NCBI GenBank assembly: GCA_016169945.1
Contig: JADLSH010000305.1
Coordinates: forward strand, 1,054,001-1,118,000
Direction of reading: 5' to 3'
DNA from: Trachythela sp. YZ-2020
Taxonomy: Eukaryota; Cnidaria; Anthozoa; Malacalcyonacea; Clavulariidae
Length of the DNA: 64,000 nucleotides
Shown here: positions 1 through 11,000 of the stretch, piece after piece
Layout of the letters: each line of letters begins with the position of its first letter
How positions within the stretch are numbered: the stretch's first letter is position 1
The notes under the pieces: model-generated
Seen by the model: only the letters and a program-made list of their open reading frames with translations
Told to the model about the DNA's origin: nothing
Database searches by the model: none
Program-made: the position numbers and the translations under genes

Positions 1-397
1 TCATACAAAGCAAGAGAAAATCGAACTACATCGAGGTTAGATTTCAATTTTCATGTTCAAGGATGAGCGAAATTTCGAGCTGGAAAACCCCATCGAACCT
101 CGCTCGAGTTCTGCCAACCTCTCTTGGTGTCAGAGTGGTCCGTATTCCGGTTTCTTCCTGTAATAACACTAGAAGAATAAGGTATATAGTCCTTATACTG
201 AACTTCTAAGGGAGAACAGTTTATAAACGACAGAGCTTTCCAATTGAAACAAAGTTATAGTAAAGACTTATGTTTTAGTTTGTATACGTCATAACTGAAT
301 GCGGTTAAACCAACCAGGAATCTATTTTGACTTGAAAAAGTTTCTTGAAGTCTATCTATAGATAATGCAAACATTAAAACTCTTCCATAGACAATAC

Positions 398-797
398 CTT
401 CTAGTGCGACAGTGTAATCTTTCTGTAATGACGCGCTGGAATTTATGAGTATTTGGCGGGAAACAGTGAAATCAAAATTTGTATAAAACTTTTCGCAGAT
501 GGAACCTTTTTTCGTGAGATCATCCAGAAGTCCCTTCAACTTGTTTAGCGTCTTGATTTCCTCTTTCGTCGAACCACTTTGCACCAACATCTCATTCGAT
601 TCTAGCTTTAAATTTTCATATTTGCTTTGATATGTTTGAAGGTTCGAATGAAGCTTAAACCACAATCCATTGATTAGATTTGTCGCTTCGTGAATTTCGC
701 TGTAGTTTTGCAGCCCGGCAAGTGCTTTGCAATTGGAAAGTAGGAATATTACGAACACTGCCAACATGGTATGTAGAATTTTTCGACAGGAGCCCAT
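398..797 (-). CDS. First coding exon of a secreted coiled-coil/DUF2341-type protein (paralogue 1, runs off left edge)
   Basis: This exon starts at the ATG on the complement of 795-797 (MGSCRK...) and ends at a donor after 398 (AAG|GTATTG), in phase 1. It encodes a hydrophobic signal peptide (about residues 1-25) and a Lys/Glu/Leu-rich segment that should form a coiled coil. It aligns almost residue for residue with the first exon of the complete gene at 11861-12290 (shared LQNYSEIHEA, TYQSKYENLKL, LINSSASLQKD-like stretches), and the donor falls at the homologous codon. An in-frame ATG eight codons upstream exists, but the paralogue supports the inner start. The later exons (DUF2341, concanavalin-like, fibrinogen-like) should lie left of base 1. 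An isolated exon-1 duplicate cannot be excluded from this window alone. Confidence 0.75.
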
Positions 798-1473
798 TTC
801 GATTGACTGTACTGCATGCACACCACTGCTATCGGTCGTTCTCTCTCTCTATCAATCGATATAACATTCACTATCATGCACGAGCGCTCACTTACAACTC
901 TCACAACAACTAACTCCTAACATCCAATTCTCACGCATATTTATACTATCTTACTATTCTAACCATAGGAACTTTTTTGCAGAGGAAGGTCTGACTCAAT
1001 GACAATGCATGACGCACAATAATGCACGAAAACTTCCTCACATGCACACCTTATCTATCTGGCACGTTTCCTTGCTTAATTTACCACAACCAACCTACAC
1101 AACTCAGGGCCGTAGCCCACACACATGCAGAAATTACTTGTTAATGTGACAGAACCTGATTAACAAATCTTTTGATTTTGCGGCACATTTCTCTGGTGCC
1201 ATTAGTTTAATATGCCGCAAAGAGAAATTATCCAAATAAGATCGTAGGTGGAACAATTATTGGTACATTCCTGGACAATTATTTTGACATAAATACATAC
1301 TACATAAAGAGAAATTATTGAAATTGATGAGTCGGTGTATAATCATTGTTTATATGTTCCGTGACAATTATCTACTTAGAGAATAGAGAGCAATGGATTG
1401 ACGTTAACAAATTTTCTGACCATGATACATGCAGAGCATGTTCTCATATCTCTAGCTGAACCAAATTTGAACT

Positions 1474-1503
1474 GGTAGTGGTAGTGGTAGTGGTAGTGGT
1501 AGT
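1474..1503. repeat. GTAGTG microsatellite
   Basis: Five perfect tandem copies of a GTAGTG hexamer. Confidence 0.95.
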
Positions 1504-1822
1504 CTAGTAATATTATTCTAACATGCGTGGTATTAAAAATAAATTATGCAGGCTTGATGCCTCGGTGGAATAATAATTTAACTTAAATACTAACCGATCT
1601 TGTACTATACTATTTAAAACGACGGATTGACGTACTTCGAACCATTACAACATTCAAGAGTCAAGAGTATGTTTCCTGTCTACTGAGTGTTTACAAAAGG
1701 TCGTAAAATATTTTAGCTGCACGGAAACGTCGCCACTACGCCTACGGTGAAAAAATACTACATAATTATTGATGTGCATGAGCGTGTTTTGGTTCACGAA
1801 ATGTCAAAGAGTGCTTGATGTC

Positions 1823-1966
1823 ATATAGTTTTCGCTTACCTCAATATGTCCACTACAGCCTGTTCCATGCAATGAAGCAATCTTCAGGTAGACTCTACCT
1901 AAGTGTACCTGTTTCATTGCATGAAACGGGCTGTAGTGGACAGCTTGAGGTAAGTGAAAACTATAT
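1823..1966. repeat. Foldback element, arms about 57 bp
   Basis: The left arm (from 1823, containing TCCACTACAGCC) and the right arm (ending near 1966, containing GGCTGTAGTGGA) are near-perfect reverse complements around a short loop. It is followed by an AT dinucleotide run. It looks like a small hairpin MITE; I did not find a clear target duplication. Confidence 0.8.
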
Positions 1967-2065
1967 AATTATTTATATATATATATATATAGATATATAA
2001 TTTAATTGTTTGCTTTGTTGCGTATAATACGAAAAGTGCTCAATACATTGGAGCAGAGCAAATTT

Positions 2066-2190
2066 AAAATATTTAATAAATCAAAATTATACAAACATTT
2101 AATTCATATGTCCATAATTATAATTTTGCATTATAATTTCTTTAAGTAGTTAACAAATGTTTGTATAATTTTGATTTATTAAATATTTTA
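2066..2190. repeat. AT-rich inverted repeat, arms about 35 bp
   Basis: The stretch at 2066-2100 (ending ATTATACAAACATTT) is repeated in inverted orientation at 2156-2190. The spacer is about 55 bp. Confidence 0.85.
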
Positions 2191-2358
2191 TATAGATATA
2201 TATATATATATTATACACTCTGGCCCCAAGACACTTCCCGCATGTCTGGATGCGCATGTGTCTGAGTATAGTGTACCACATGCGCTTGGTGAGAGCATAG
2301 CAAGAGTATGGTGTATAAATACGAAGTCACTCGCATCTAGACTGCGTTACAAGCTGCA

Positions 2359-2383
2359 CTGACGAGCCGTTGAACGGCGAAAC
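2359..2383 (+). ncRNA. Hammerhead ribozyme core, probably of a Penelope-like element
   Basis: The sequence reads CTGACGA, then a 4-bp stem II (GCCG at 2366-2369 with CGGC at 2375-2378, loop TTGAA), then GAAAC. This matches the conserved catalytic core CUGANGA / stem II / GAAA. A long AT hairpin (2383-2408) follows where stem III would be, but the UH cleavage dinucleotide and a matching stem I are not evident, so the copy may be inactive or need a dimeric partner. Hammerheads are established parts of Penelope-like retroelements, and a Penelope-type fragment lies 125 bp away. Confidence 0.5.
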
Positions 2384-2507
2384 ATATATATATTAACTAT
2401 ATATATGCACACACCAAGCAAAAAATCGTTTTTTTGTTTCAAGAAAAACAACTTATTTCAAAAAATTATAGGGAGAATAGCGAGAAATATTTTCTTGGTA
2501 AGAAATA

Positions 2508-2655
2508 TTATTGCATGTTCATTTAAACGCACCGATAAGCATATCTGTGTCAAACCAATATATGTTTTGCCGCAACCTGGACACGAAACCTCATAAATTA
2601 GATTACTGAAGTATAGTGTGTAGTTCACTAGAGTTGAAATAAAGTCATGACTCAA
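2508..2655 (-). pseudogene. Penelope-like element GIY-YIG endonuclease fragment
   Basis: The minus-strand frame contains NLIYEVSCPGCGKTYIGLT followed by SVRLNEH. This is the start of the GIY-YIG endonuclease domain of Penelope-like retroelements: IY..., a CxxC pair, YIG, and a conserved RL.EH. Only about 45 residues are recognisable and no reverse transcriptase precedes them, so this is a decayed remnant. Confidence 0.7.
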
Positions 2656-2774
2656 AGTTCAATCGAGCCCAAACTAGTGAACTATACACACGAAAAACGC
2701 ACAGAGTGTTGGGGCGCTGCAGCAGACCTGTCAAGGCTGTTGTGATACAACAGACTTGTCACAGGTTGTACCAT

Positions 2775-3965
2775 TAACTTGCAGTGTAACTTGTGAGGAA
2801 TTAAATGTTCCCTTAGCAACGAAGCCCTCTTTACTATAACCATACCGCGTTACAGGTTCAATTCCTCTGATGAACGATTTTATGTTGGTGCCGACTAAAA
2901 TAATTTCATTGTATGCATGTAACTTGTAAGGCATTAAATCTTCCCATGACGTCAAAGAGCGTTGGTGTTAGAGGAAAATTGTTTAAATCATCTCCTTGAT
3001 ACGTTTTTTGACCCCTAATTAGTTTGCTTTTGGAAACATGCTAAACAGCCACATGCAACATTGTTTGGGAACGAAAATTTGAACCGAAAGAGATATTGCG
3101 CCAAGTCATCCCTGATTTAGCTAGCATGTGCATGCATGATGCGTCATTTTACTTCTTTCCGTTCAGCCAAAATTCTTATGACTGACTTCTATTATAGAGG
3201 TAGAATCGTGGAGCTATTTTTAACTACTGGAATTAAGTTGCTAAAACGTCCGTTCATGCAACAATTATGTTCAAAAGAACCCTGTGACTATATAATTTAT
3301 GGAATTAAATGTTCCCTTATAGCAACAAAGTCCTTTGGTCTTTATAATATAACCATACCGCGTTTTAGGGTATAATTATTGGGATGAATTGACTGTAAAA
3401 TTTCCAAAATATTTCATCAGTGGTGTATGAAAAAGGTCCAATCTCTCTGGTGAACGATTTTATGTTTACTTGGTGCTACTAAAATAATTTCATTGTATGT
3501 CACTTGACGTCAAAGAGCGTTGGTGGCAGAAGAAAATCGTTTAAATCGTCTCCTTGATACGCTTTTTGACCACTAATTACTTTGTTTTTGGAAACATGCT
3601 TAACAGCCACATGCAACATTGTTTATTTCTTTTCGTTACCCACATTCTTGTGACTGACTTCCATTATAATTTCGTATTATAATGCTTATGACTGACCTCT
3701 ATTAGAGGGAGCATCGGATCGTGGCCGGAGCTATTTTTAACTACTAGAATTAAGTTGCTAAGACTTCCGTTCGACAAGTATGTTTAAAACAACAAAGCCT
3801 TTTGGCATTTTTACTATAACCATTCCTCGTTTTAGGGTAGTTGGGACTGTAAAATTTCCAACATATTTCATTGGTATGAAAAAGGTCCAATCTCTCTGGT
3901 GAACGATTCTATATTGGTGCTATACTAAAATATTGTATGTAACTTGTAAGGCAGTAAAACAATGA
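2775..3965. repeat. Three degraded tandem copies of a 450-580-bp block
   Basis: A block containing GAACGATTTTATGTT, ACTAAAATAATTTCATTGTA, GACGTCAAAGAGCGTTGGTG and GGAAACATGC appears near 2865-3060, again near 3450-3630, and in shortened form near 3895-3960. The AACCATACCGCGTTTTAGGG-type and TATTTCATCAGTGG-type stretches recur likewise. It looks like an old local duplication; no function is evident. Confidence 0.7.
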
Positions 3966-4621
3966 CGATAATCTATGGTTATGATACATACGATTATCAG
4001 GCCTGGTTTGACTCGCCGATCATCAATCTAAGCTCTGCGACGAATTTTTCTCTAAAATTCTAGCTAATCCTGAAGATCAACCTTTTAATCTACTTCCCCA
4101 CAATACGAACGCAATTCCCTCGTTGAGGAAAGTTAGACTATTTAACATATAACAGCGGCCAACTACAAATTGAATGCTATCGTGTGTGTTAAGTACTGAG
4201 TTAATTGATTTATATTTTCCTTATCAATAAATATCAGTTCTTTAGCTGTCAAATGACACCTTTCTTGTATCATTGCGAACAAAAATGGCCAAATACGATA
4301 CGATTTAAGGTTATCGAACACCTTCTGAGGCTCTCTGCGGAGAATCGTTACTGCATGGGCGTTTAATATATTAGTCCGATTTTTATGAAATTCTCACAGC
4401 CAAATATTTTTTCTTCTTATTCCGCCGTTCATTTTATATAGCTTTTTCTTCGAGGGTTATAATATATTTCAGATTTTTGGAAAGAATCACGAAGCCAAAC
4501 ATTTTTTTGAAGCGGCGTTTTTCAGCTTTCAGCTGTGCAAATTTCAGAAAATTCCGTTACAACCGGCCGGAGTCTTAGTCTTTTAAAAATAAGTAGTGAT
4601 CGAAAAAGTTTAGTCGAAGAT

Positions 4622-4627
4622 TTTATT
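4622..4627 (-). terminator. Candidate polyadenylation signal AATAAA of the 687-residue gene
   Basis: AATAAA on the minus strand about 200 bases after the stop codon at 4827. AATAAA is common in AT-rich DNA, so this rests on position only. Confidence 0.3.
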
Positions 4628-4826
4628 ATCGTGCTAGTAATTAATACAATAAGTAGTGGTGTTTAGTGCTTTAGTTAGATATAATTATAAGTGTATGTTT
4701 TTATACTTGATTAAAGTCGAAATTTAAAGATAGGTTAGGCAAAAGTGCATGTAGAAAATATGGGTTGATATATGCCCACATAAGATAAAACGTGACAAGA
4801 ATCTGTTCGGTGATTTCTTGCTTTCT

Positions 4827-5084
4827 TCATTTTAACCACACTGTGAGGTAGGGTGAAACATGGTTGTTCCGAGAATTTGGCCAATCAGAATTGCTTCGAG
4901 GAGAATCATATCCGCTGGCATTCGGCTGAGTCCATCCATCGGCAGTTCTTCCTGTTTTCAGCACACCAACAGCCATACAGTAGTCTTTCACTCTCGTATT
5001 GCCTGCTGTGTTATATGAAGCTGAGGGATAGGAGCCACCATGTTGGGATATTGGCATGATTCCGTATTTGTTTTGGTAGCATAC
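4827..5084 (-). CDS. Exon 7: C-terminal exon with stop codon
   Basis: Acceptor TTCCTTAG|GTATGC, stop TGA at 4829-4827. Encodes VCYQNKYGIMPISQHGG, DYCMAVGVL and ends SPYLTVWLK. Together with exon 6 it restores a continuous NEQVCYQNKYG junction. Confidence 0.9.
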   Translation of the reverse strand, partial: VCYQNKYGIMPISQHGGSYPSASYNTAGNTRVKDYCMAVGVLKTGRTADGWTQPNASGYDSPRSNSDWPNSRNNHVSPYLTVWLK

Positions 5085-8000
5085 CTAAGGAATAGAATGA
5101 AAAAATGTAAATCCAAGAATTATCGGCCCAAGGGATAAGTGAAGCAAAAGATGGCTAATATTGACGTCCAGTTGCAGTCCTTAATTAGGCGGGAGCAATT
5201 GTTGCCGAAACAAAAGTCACGCTAAATCGCCAAGTACTGCATCATGGGACCAAAATATAGCAATATGGTTTAATAATACAGTCTTGCAGGGCTCAAAATG
5301 GCGGCCTGCCAATTTATATATTGCTAGGTCGTGAACATTTTTGACTACCAGACAGAAAACAAATTTTCCTCTTTTCAATCATGTGGAAAGCAAACTATAA
5401 TAAAAAGCCAAATGTGCATCCTCGTCCCCAGGACTTCTCGGCTGCTTGCTTACGGCCACGCAGGCAGCCGAGAAGCCCTGGGAACGAGGATGCCAAATGT
5501 GTCGATATCGGACCTGTTCATTCCCGTTCCAGGCTTTAACGGTAACATGATACATCTTTGCTTTGGACACAGTATTCAAACCAACACTGTGTGTCCACAA
5601 ACTGTCACTTTCTCGTCCTTCAGGCAGCGACCATTGCACCCACTTTGAACCAATTTCATTTTGCTTATCACCGCTTGAGAATATCACTGTTGACGCGTGA
5701 TAGGTTGCTAGGTAACGGGCATCGATGCAACCGACTTTACTACAATAAGAAAAAACAAAACCTGATATTATAATTGTGGTTAAGAGAATCCGAGCAAAAC
5801 CATCTAAAAGGCCCGTAGTAGTAGTGGGTCAGGTGTTTGGCCTGCAAACTAGCTGGCCATCAGTTACAAAGTTGTACAAAGACCTTTTTGATGATAACAT
5901 CAAACGCGGATAAACACTTTTGTTCCAGCTTTTCCCGTAAAAGGCGATGTAACACGGCAAAAATTCGCAATTGAAATCGTTGCCGAGCAAAAAAAAAATT
6001 CATGTGAATTGTCGCATTAAGGCATTAGGTGTTTATCCGCGTTTATTATGAAAAATGTCTAATGCACAGTGACATATTATGCGCATCCAAACATACGTCA
6101 AGTGTGATAGATCCAGAGAGCTCAAACGACCACAATGAAAGTAAGCTTTGCATTATCGTTTATAGGTGGGTTTCACTAAGCATTATCATGCAGCGAATGG
6201 TGGTCAACCTGCACTTATCAAAGTGAGAAAATAATGATAATTCTTTTCATTGTACATAGTAGTCTTGTATTTGAAGGCAAAAATATAGAATTGAGAGGTG
6301 TAGTTCAATTTTCTTGCTCCTATAAGTGTCAACGTTTTTGAAGTTGACTGTAACACGTGGTGAAACCCACCAATAGATACTCGTCAAGCTATTTTATTAT
6401 ACAGGTACCCTAACCGACTACCTACAAATATACATGTATAACGTCTGTACCTTGGCAAAGCGGGGCTCTTCAATGCGTCCACGTTATAATTCTTTATCAA
6501 CCAAAACTTATACAACCCGTCGACGAAACCGCCAACCTTTCCAACCAATGTCCACCCGCCGTTCCTGAGATCACAGTAAGTCGGTGCAGAGCGGTCAGCG
6601 GACGTCTTGATCCAATACACGCCATTTTCCAATCTATGTTTTCCATCTTTCAAGGAAATATCATGTATTTGCTTGCAGGATGTTGCAGGGTTACTTTTGG
6701 ATGTACCCAACTCGTGAAACTTCTTCAAATCAACTTTGCATTCATTCCCTAGAGATACAAATGCTTTAATTGTTTGTAAAAACATGTGTTACAGTCAAAA
6801 CTGTATTACTAGAAGAAACAGTGGATTAAGCACCACTCCCCCCCCCGCCCCCCTTACGGATCGAAAGCTTTAATCAACTAGAGGGCACTCTTAGCACTCA
6901 GAGACGAGCAACGTCCGTCAACAATTTAAGTCAAGAAGTATTCATGCATAAATTATACATGCACTAGTTAGCTCGGAAAAGCAAGACAAACTTTTGTGTA
7001 AATATCTCATTCATTTTCATCCAAATCAAACCAAGAATTAAACGATTCAGTGCCATTGGCCTATGGCCATTAGCTCCAGGTAATATACTTGGTGTTTTCA
7101 ACCAAACAAAATAATTATATTCATCGCCATGAAAACCAACTAGTATGAACTTACCTAGAGTCACAGTTGGCAAGACAGGGATATATTTTGTTATTTTGAT
7201 GTTATCATAAGATGTATGACATCCAGTGCTACTCGTGTGACAACCCAAGCCTAAGGTGCCTTTGGTAATCATCCATTTTGAGGAAACCTGTACATTGTTG
7301 TGGATGAGTTTATTATTGACCCAGTGCGAAAACCTAGAGCGAAATTGAATGAAATATTAACTAAAAAGTATGTTGTTTGAGGTTTTAACTGATCTAACAT
7401 TATTAAGAACTAAATTACTAAAATGAATATAATTGTCCAACTGAATTTTCGGTTTAGAGTTTAAACTTTTATACTACATTAGCTGGCCGTATTTAAGTTA
7501 CTGCCGCTTTAAATAATGTCCAAATGGACGTTCGGGGTAACTCGATCGACATGTCCAATTACTATATAAGAATGCACCGCTTCAAGAACTTGACGAGGTT
7601 ATGCGACAACCAAGATTAACTGCTAGGTAACCATGCTTCGATACGTCAGCACGCCATGTGACCGAGGAGTTATGTAACATGAGAGTGGCCAAGCGTTTGA
7701 AGCAAACGTTTTAAGAGAAAATGTTTTTGTCGATCTCGTAATTCGTGTCAAAAATTCAACATGATCTTGGGCATTAGCTCTTACTGGACACCATGCAGCT
7801 CTAGCATTTCTAAACTGTTATTCCCAGAAATCCAGTGCTGAGCAGCTCACTGGTGCTGAGGGGTACATTTTTGTCTTCCACTTCTGTGAGGTTCCATTTC
7901 TGCTTTATCCAGTTATCTTATTATAATTTCACCTCAGTCGCATGTGAGTGCTTCCAGCCGCTTGACTCTACAAAACACAGCTTTCATACTGCAAGGACAA

Positions 8001-11000
8001 TGGAGAGTCACTCCGGAAAGAGAAAACAAAGTAACAAGCAAACAAACAAACAAACCTGTCACCAACAACACGATACTTAGCGTGATGCCATGATCTTGCA
8101 GACAACGGTGCAGTAAAATGGCGAGTATACAACCAACGTCCGTCCTGATTGTTCTTGAAGGGCCGCATGGTACAATCTTTGCGCCCTGTTGCATATTCAA
8201 ACCACCATGCTGTGGTACTCTCAATTCTTGCATCCTGAACTCGCAGAAATGGCCCTGGATAAACTCCAGATCTAGATTCATGAAAATCCAATTCTACTTC
8301 GATATCTTCCCATTCATAACCGTGTTTAACAAAGACTGCAATTTCCGCGAAATTCTTGGTTGGAGTTATACTAGTTTTCAATGTTAACACATCGTTTTTT
8401 ACACTAACATCGCCCCAGTTTTTCTGCCACTTCTTCTCCAGTGTCGAGTCAGAAAAATCGTCGTAGAATAGGTAAACATTTCCTGGATTTTGTTTTGCTT
8501 TACCGGTGTCTTTGTTTCCTAAAAAGAGTGAATGTGATTGTACTTGGCCAAATATTAAGTGATGTTGTTTAAGGCATAATTTACCCAGCTTGTAAAAATG
8601 GGTCACAATCAGATTATCAGATGCACAAGATTAATTTCGCGAATGCCGGCATGTCGAAATAGCATGAAATCAGGCGTTAAGGATTTGCGGAATGTGCTAG
8701 GCCTTCTAGCGCGCATGCATCAATTCGCCCGTAAATTTCACGCTCGCGTCTGGAAGGCCAGAACTGACTATAGGCTAGTTCCTCTTGTGTTTAAACTAAG
8801 ACGGATTATCAAGATGAGACATATCGATTATCAAGATGACGTATCTTGACGGATGACGCCTCGTGCATGTAAATACAGCATCAGACGAGCTATCGGGGAA
8901 AATCCTGTTTTATTTATTCGCGCTATATTTTATTTATTAGCGCTATATACTCGCATTATTGCAATGTTAATGTACACTGAAAAAACAATTATCGTCGCGC
9001 CTTCGGTATGCGAATTTTGGATAGAGGGAAAGGGTAATCTCAAGCAGTTCTGTTAATTGACAGATGTTCTGTCCCTAGTATAAATCTCGGGCCAGGTTTA
9101 ATTTCTATAATGGAGTTACCATAAACCAAGTAGTAGCCGGATCCATCACGAACAGTTTTGCTTAAGTCGTCTTGTAGTTTAAACAACACTGTTGTCTTCG
9201 TTGTGGCGATATTTTCCACAATTCGATCAAGTTCGCGTGGTTGACAGTCTTCGGTGTTTCGAAAATACACTCTTAAGTCGTTACCGTTTGTCAGGGCCAG
9301 CTCATTGTCGATCAAATCACGGTGGTTCACTGAAAACAATTAAAGTTAGTATAAAAAATATTGAAAATGAAATCGAGGGGCAGTAGGCAGTAGTTATCAC
9401 TTGACAAATTTCGCACTCCACAGAAGTCAGATGAGTGAATATTGAATGCCAGTTTCATTTATCCGTGCGGTCGCCTTTCCGCTTTGCTACGCCTTCCCTT
9501 GTTAGTTTAAAAAACGCGCGTATATTAAATGGACTGAAACAGACTCCCCTTTGTCTTCACTTTTCATTCCAATCCAGTGAACTTTGTTCGAATCTCGTTC
9601 CCCGAGCCTGCGATCTTCTTGTGATCCTGGGTAAGAACTTTATCTTATGGAGCTAACGATAACCGCTACACCTCAACGCTAACCGGCTAACGCTATCACC
9701 CCAACGCTAATGCTAACCGCTACACCTACGCGCTATCGCGCTAAACTCCAACGAGCCCACCACCACCAAATTGACTCCTCCAATATATGGGCCAAACACT
9801 GCTCTAAAACGTGTAATTCCATTATGGCTCCTGAAAAGATGAACTACACGCATGCGTGACCTGGATGTTTTCCAGAAGGATCACAGGCTCTGGGTACGAG
9901 ATTGTTTTTCTCACGCAATTGACGTTATTCTGTATTACTCCAGTTATACATTAAACTCACTGCCGGAAGGACGAAGTAGCAATTTTTGCAAGCTTGTGTA
10001 ATCAGGGCATTTTTTGACCGTATACAACTACTGGAGGGCATTTACCCCAGTAGACCCCTTGCTTGGCCCAGCAGCCCCAGTAGTGAGGCAAGATTTTCAG
10101 ATGCACTGAGCCCTTTTTGTCATTAATAAGGAAGCCAGCCCGAAGCCTCTCATATCTGTCCCTCTCTTTGTCTTGAAAGACTTGAAATGTTTAATTTGCA
10201 CATGTCATTCGCACACATGCCATCTAAATAGTTCTGGTGAGTGTCATTACTGAAATTTCCGTACAAAAGCAAAGGGGATACAAAAGGCAAAAAAATCCCG
10301 TTTGGATGTACTGGGAATGCGGATTGTCTATGATATTGATTTGTAATTCGATTTCTTCGACACTTTGTACTTCGATCTTGTAACCACATGCAAGATCGAA
10401 GTAGTCAAAAATTAAGTACAAACAGATTTTTTATTGTATATATTACGAATTCTAGAGTAAAGCATGTGGAAAAATTGCAACCAGGCAATTTATGAACATG
10501 AAGTAATTATTGAAGATTTAAAACTTAAGAATTTTTTCATGGCCCGCTCAATCGAGTTATTGAGCACGCGGGAAAGCAGGAAATAGGTAAGAGTTTGTTG
10601 AGGCGCTGCCGCGACCAACTCTAGCGCTTGAGTGCTCTCCGAACTTCCCAAGTCAATTGCTCAATAACTCTAGAGTACGCTAAACCATGAAAAAATCCTT
10701 TTATAATATATAAACAACACAAAAATAGTGTGATTGAGGCCATGCTTTCCCCAAAAATAGTGTGATTGAAGACCATGCAATATACCCTATATAACCCTAT
10801 ATAATTGTAGGACAATGCCCAAAGCAAGTAAATTGATTTGGAATACGATATAATTGAGATCATGACTCGAATTAATTTTCCAATATACCCTTGGCCTTGA
10901 CTAGCTATAAATGTCGCTAATTTGGTCCAAAGCCACTCTACTCGATCTGTTGCCAGTAATCAGAGTAATTCTCCCTACTGCTAGCTAGTCATAACATTAT

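Larger units (their letters stand above)
798..4826. other. Intergenic region between the two minus-strand paralogues
   Basis: I see no intact gene here. It holds upstream sequence of paralogue 1, a short GTAGTG microsatellite, two foldbacks, a Penelope-like fragment with a hammerhead core, and three degraded copies of one block between 2775 and 3965. The rest (roughly 800-1470, 1510-1820, 3970-4620) shows nothing I can name. A 74-codon minus-strand frame at 2731-2955 lies inside the repeated block and is not recognisable. Confidence 0.6.

Noticed and set aside
2731..2955. 74-codon minus-strand frame (GTNIKSFIRGIEPVTRYGYS...)
   Set aside because: It lies in a block repeated three times nearby and the other copies do not keep the frame.
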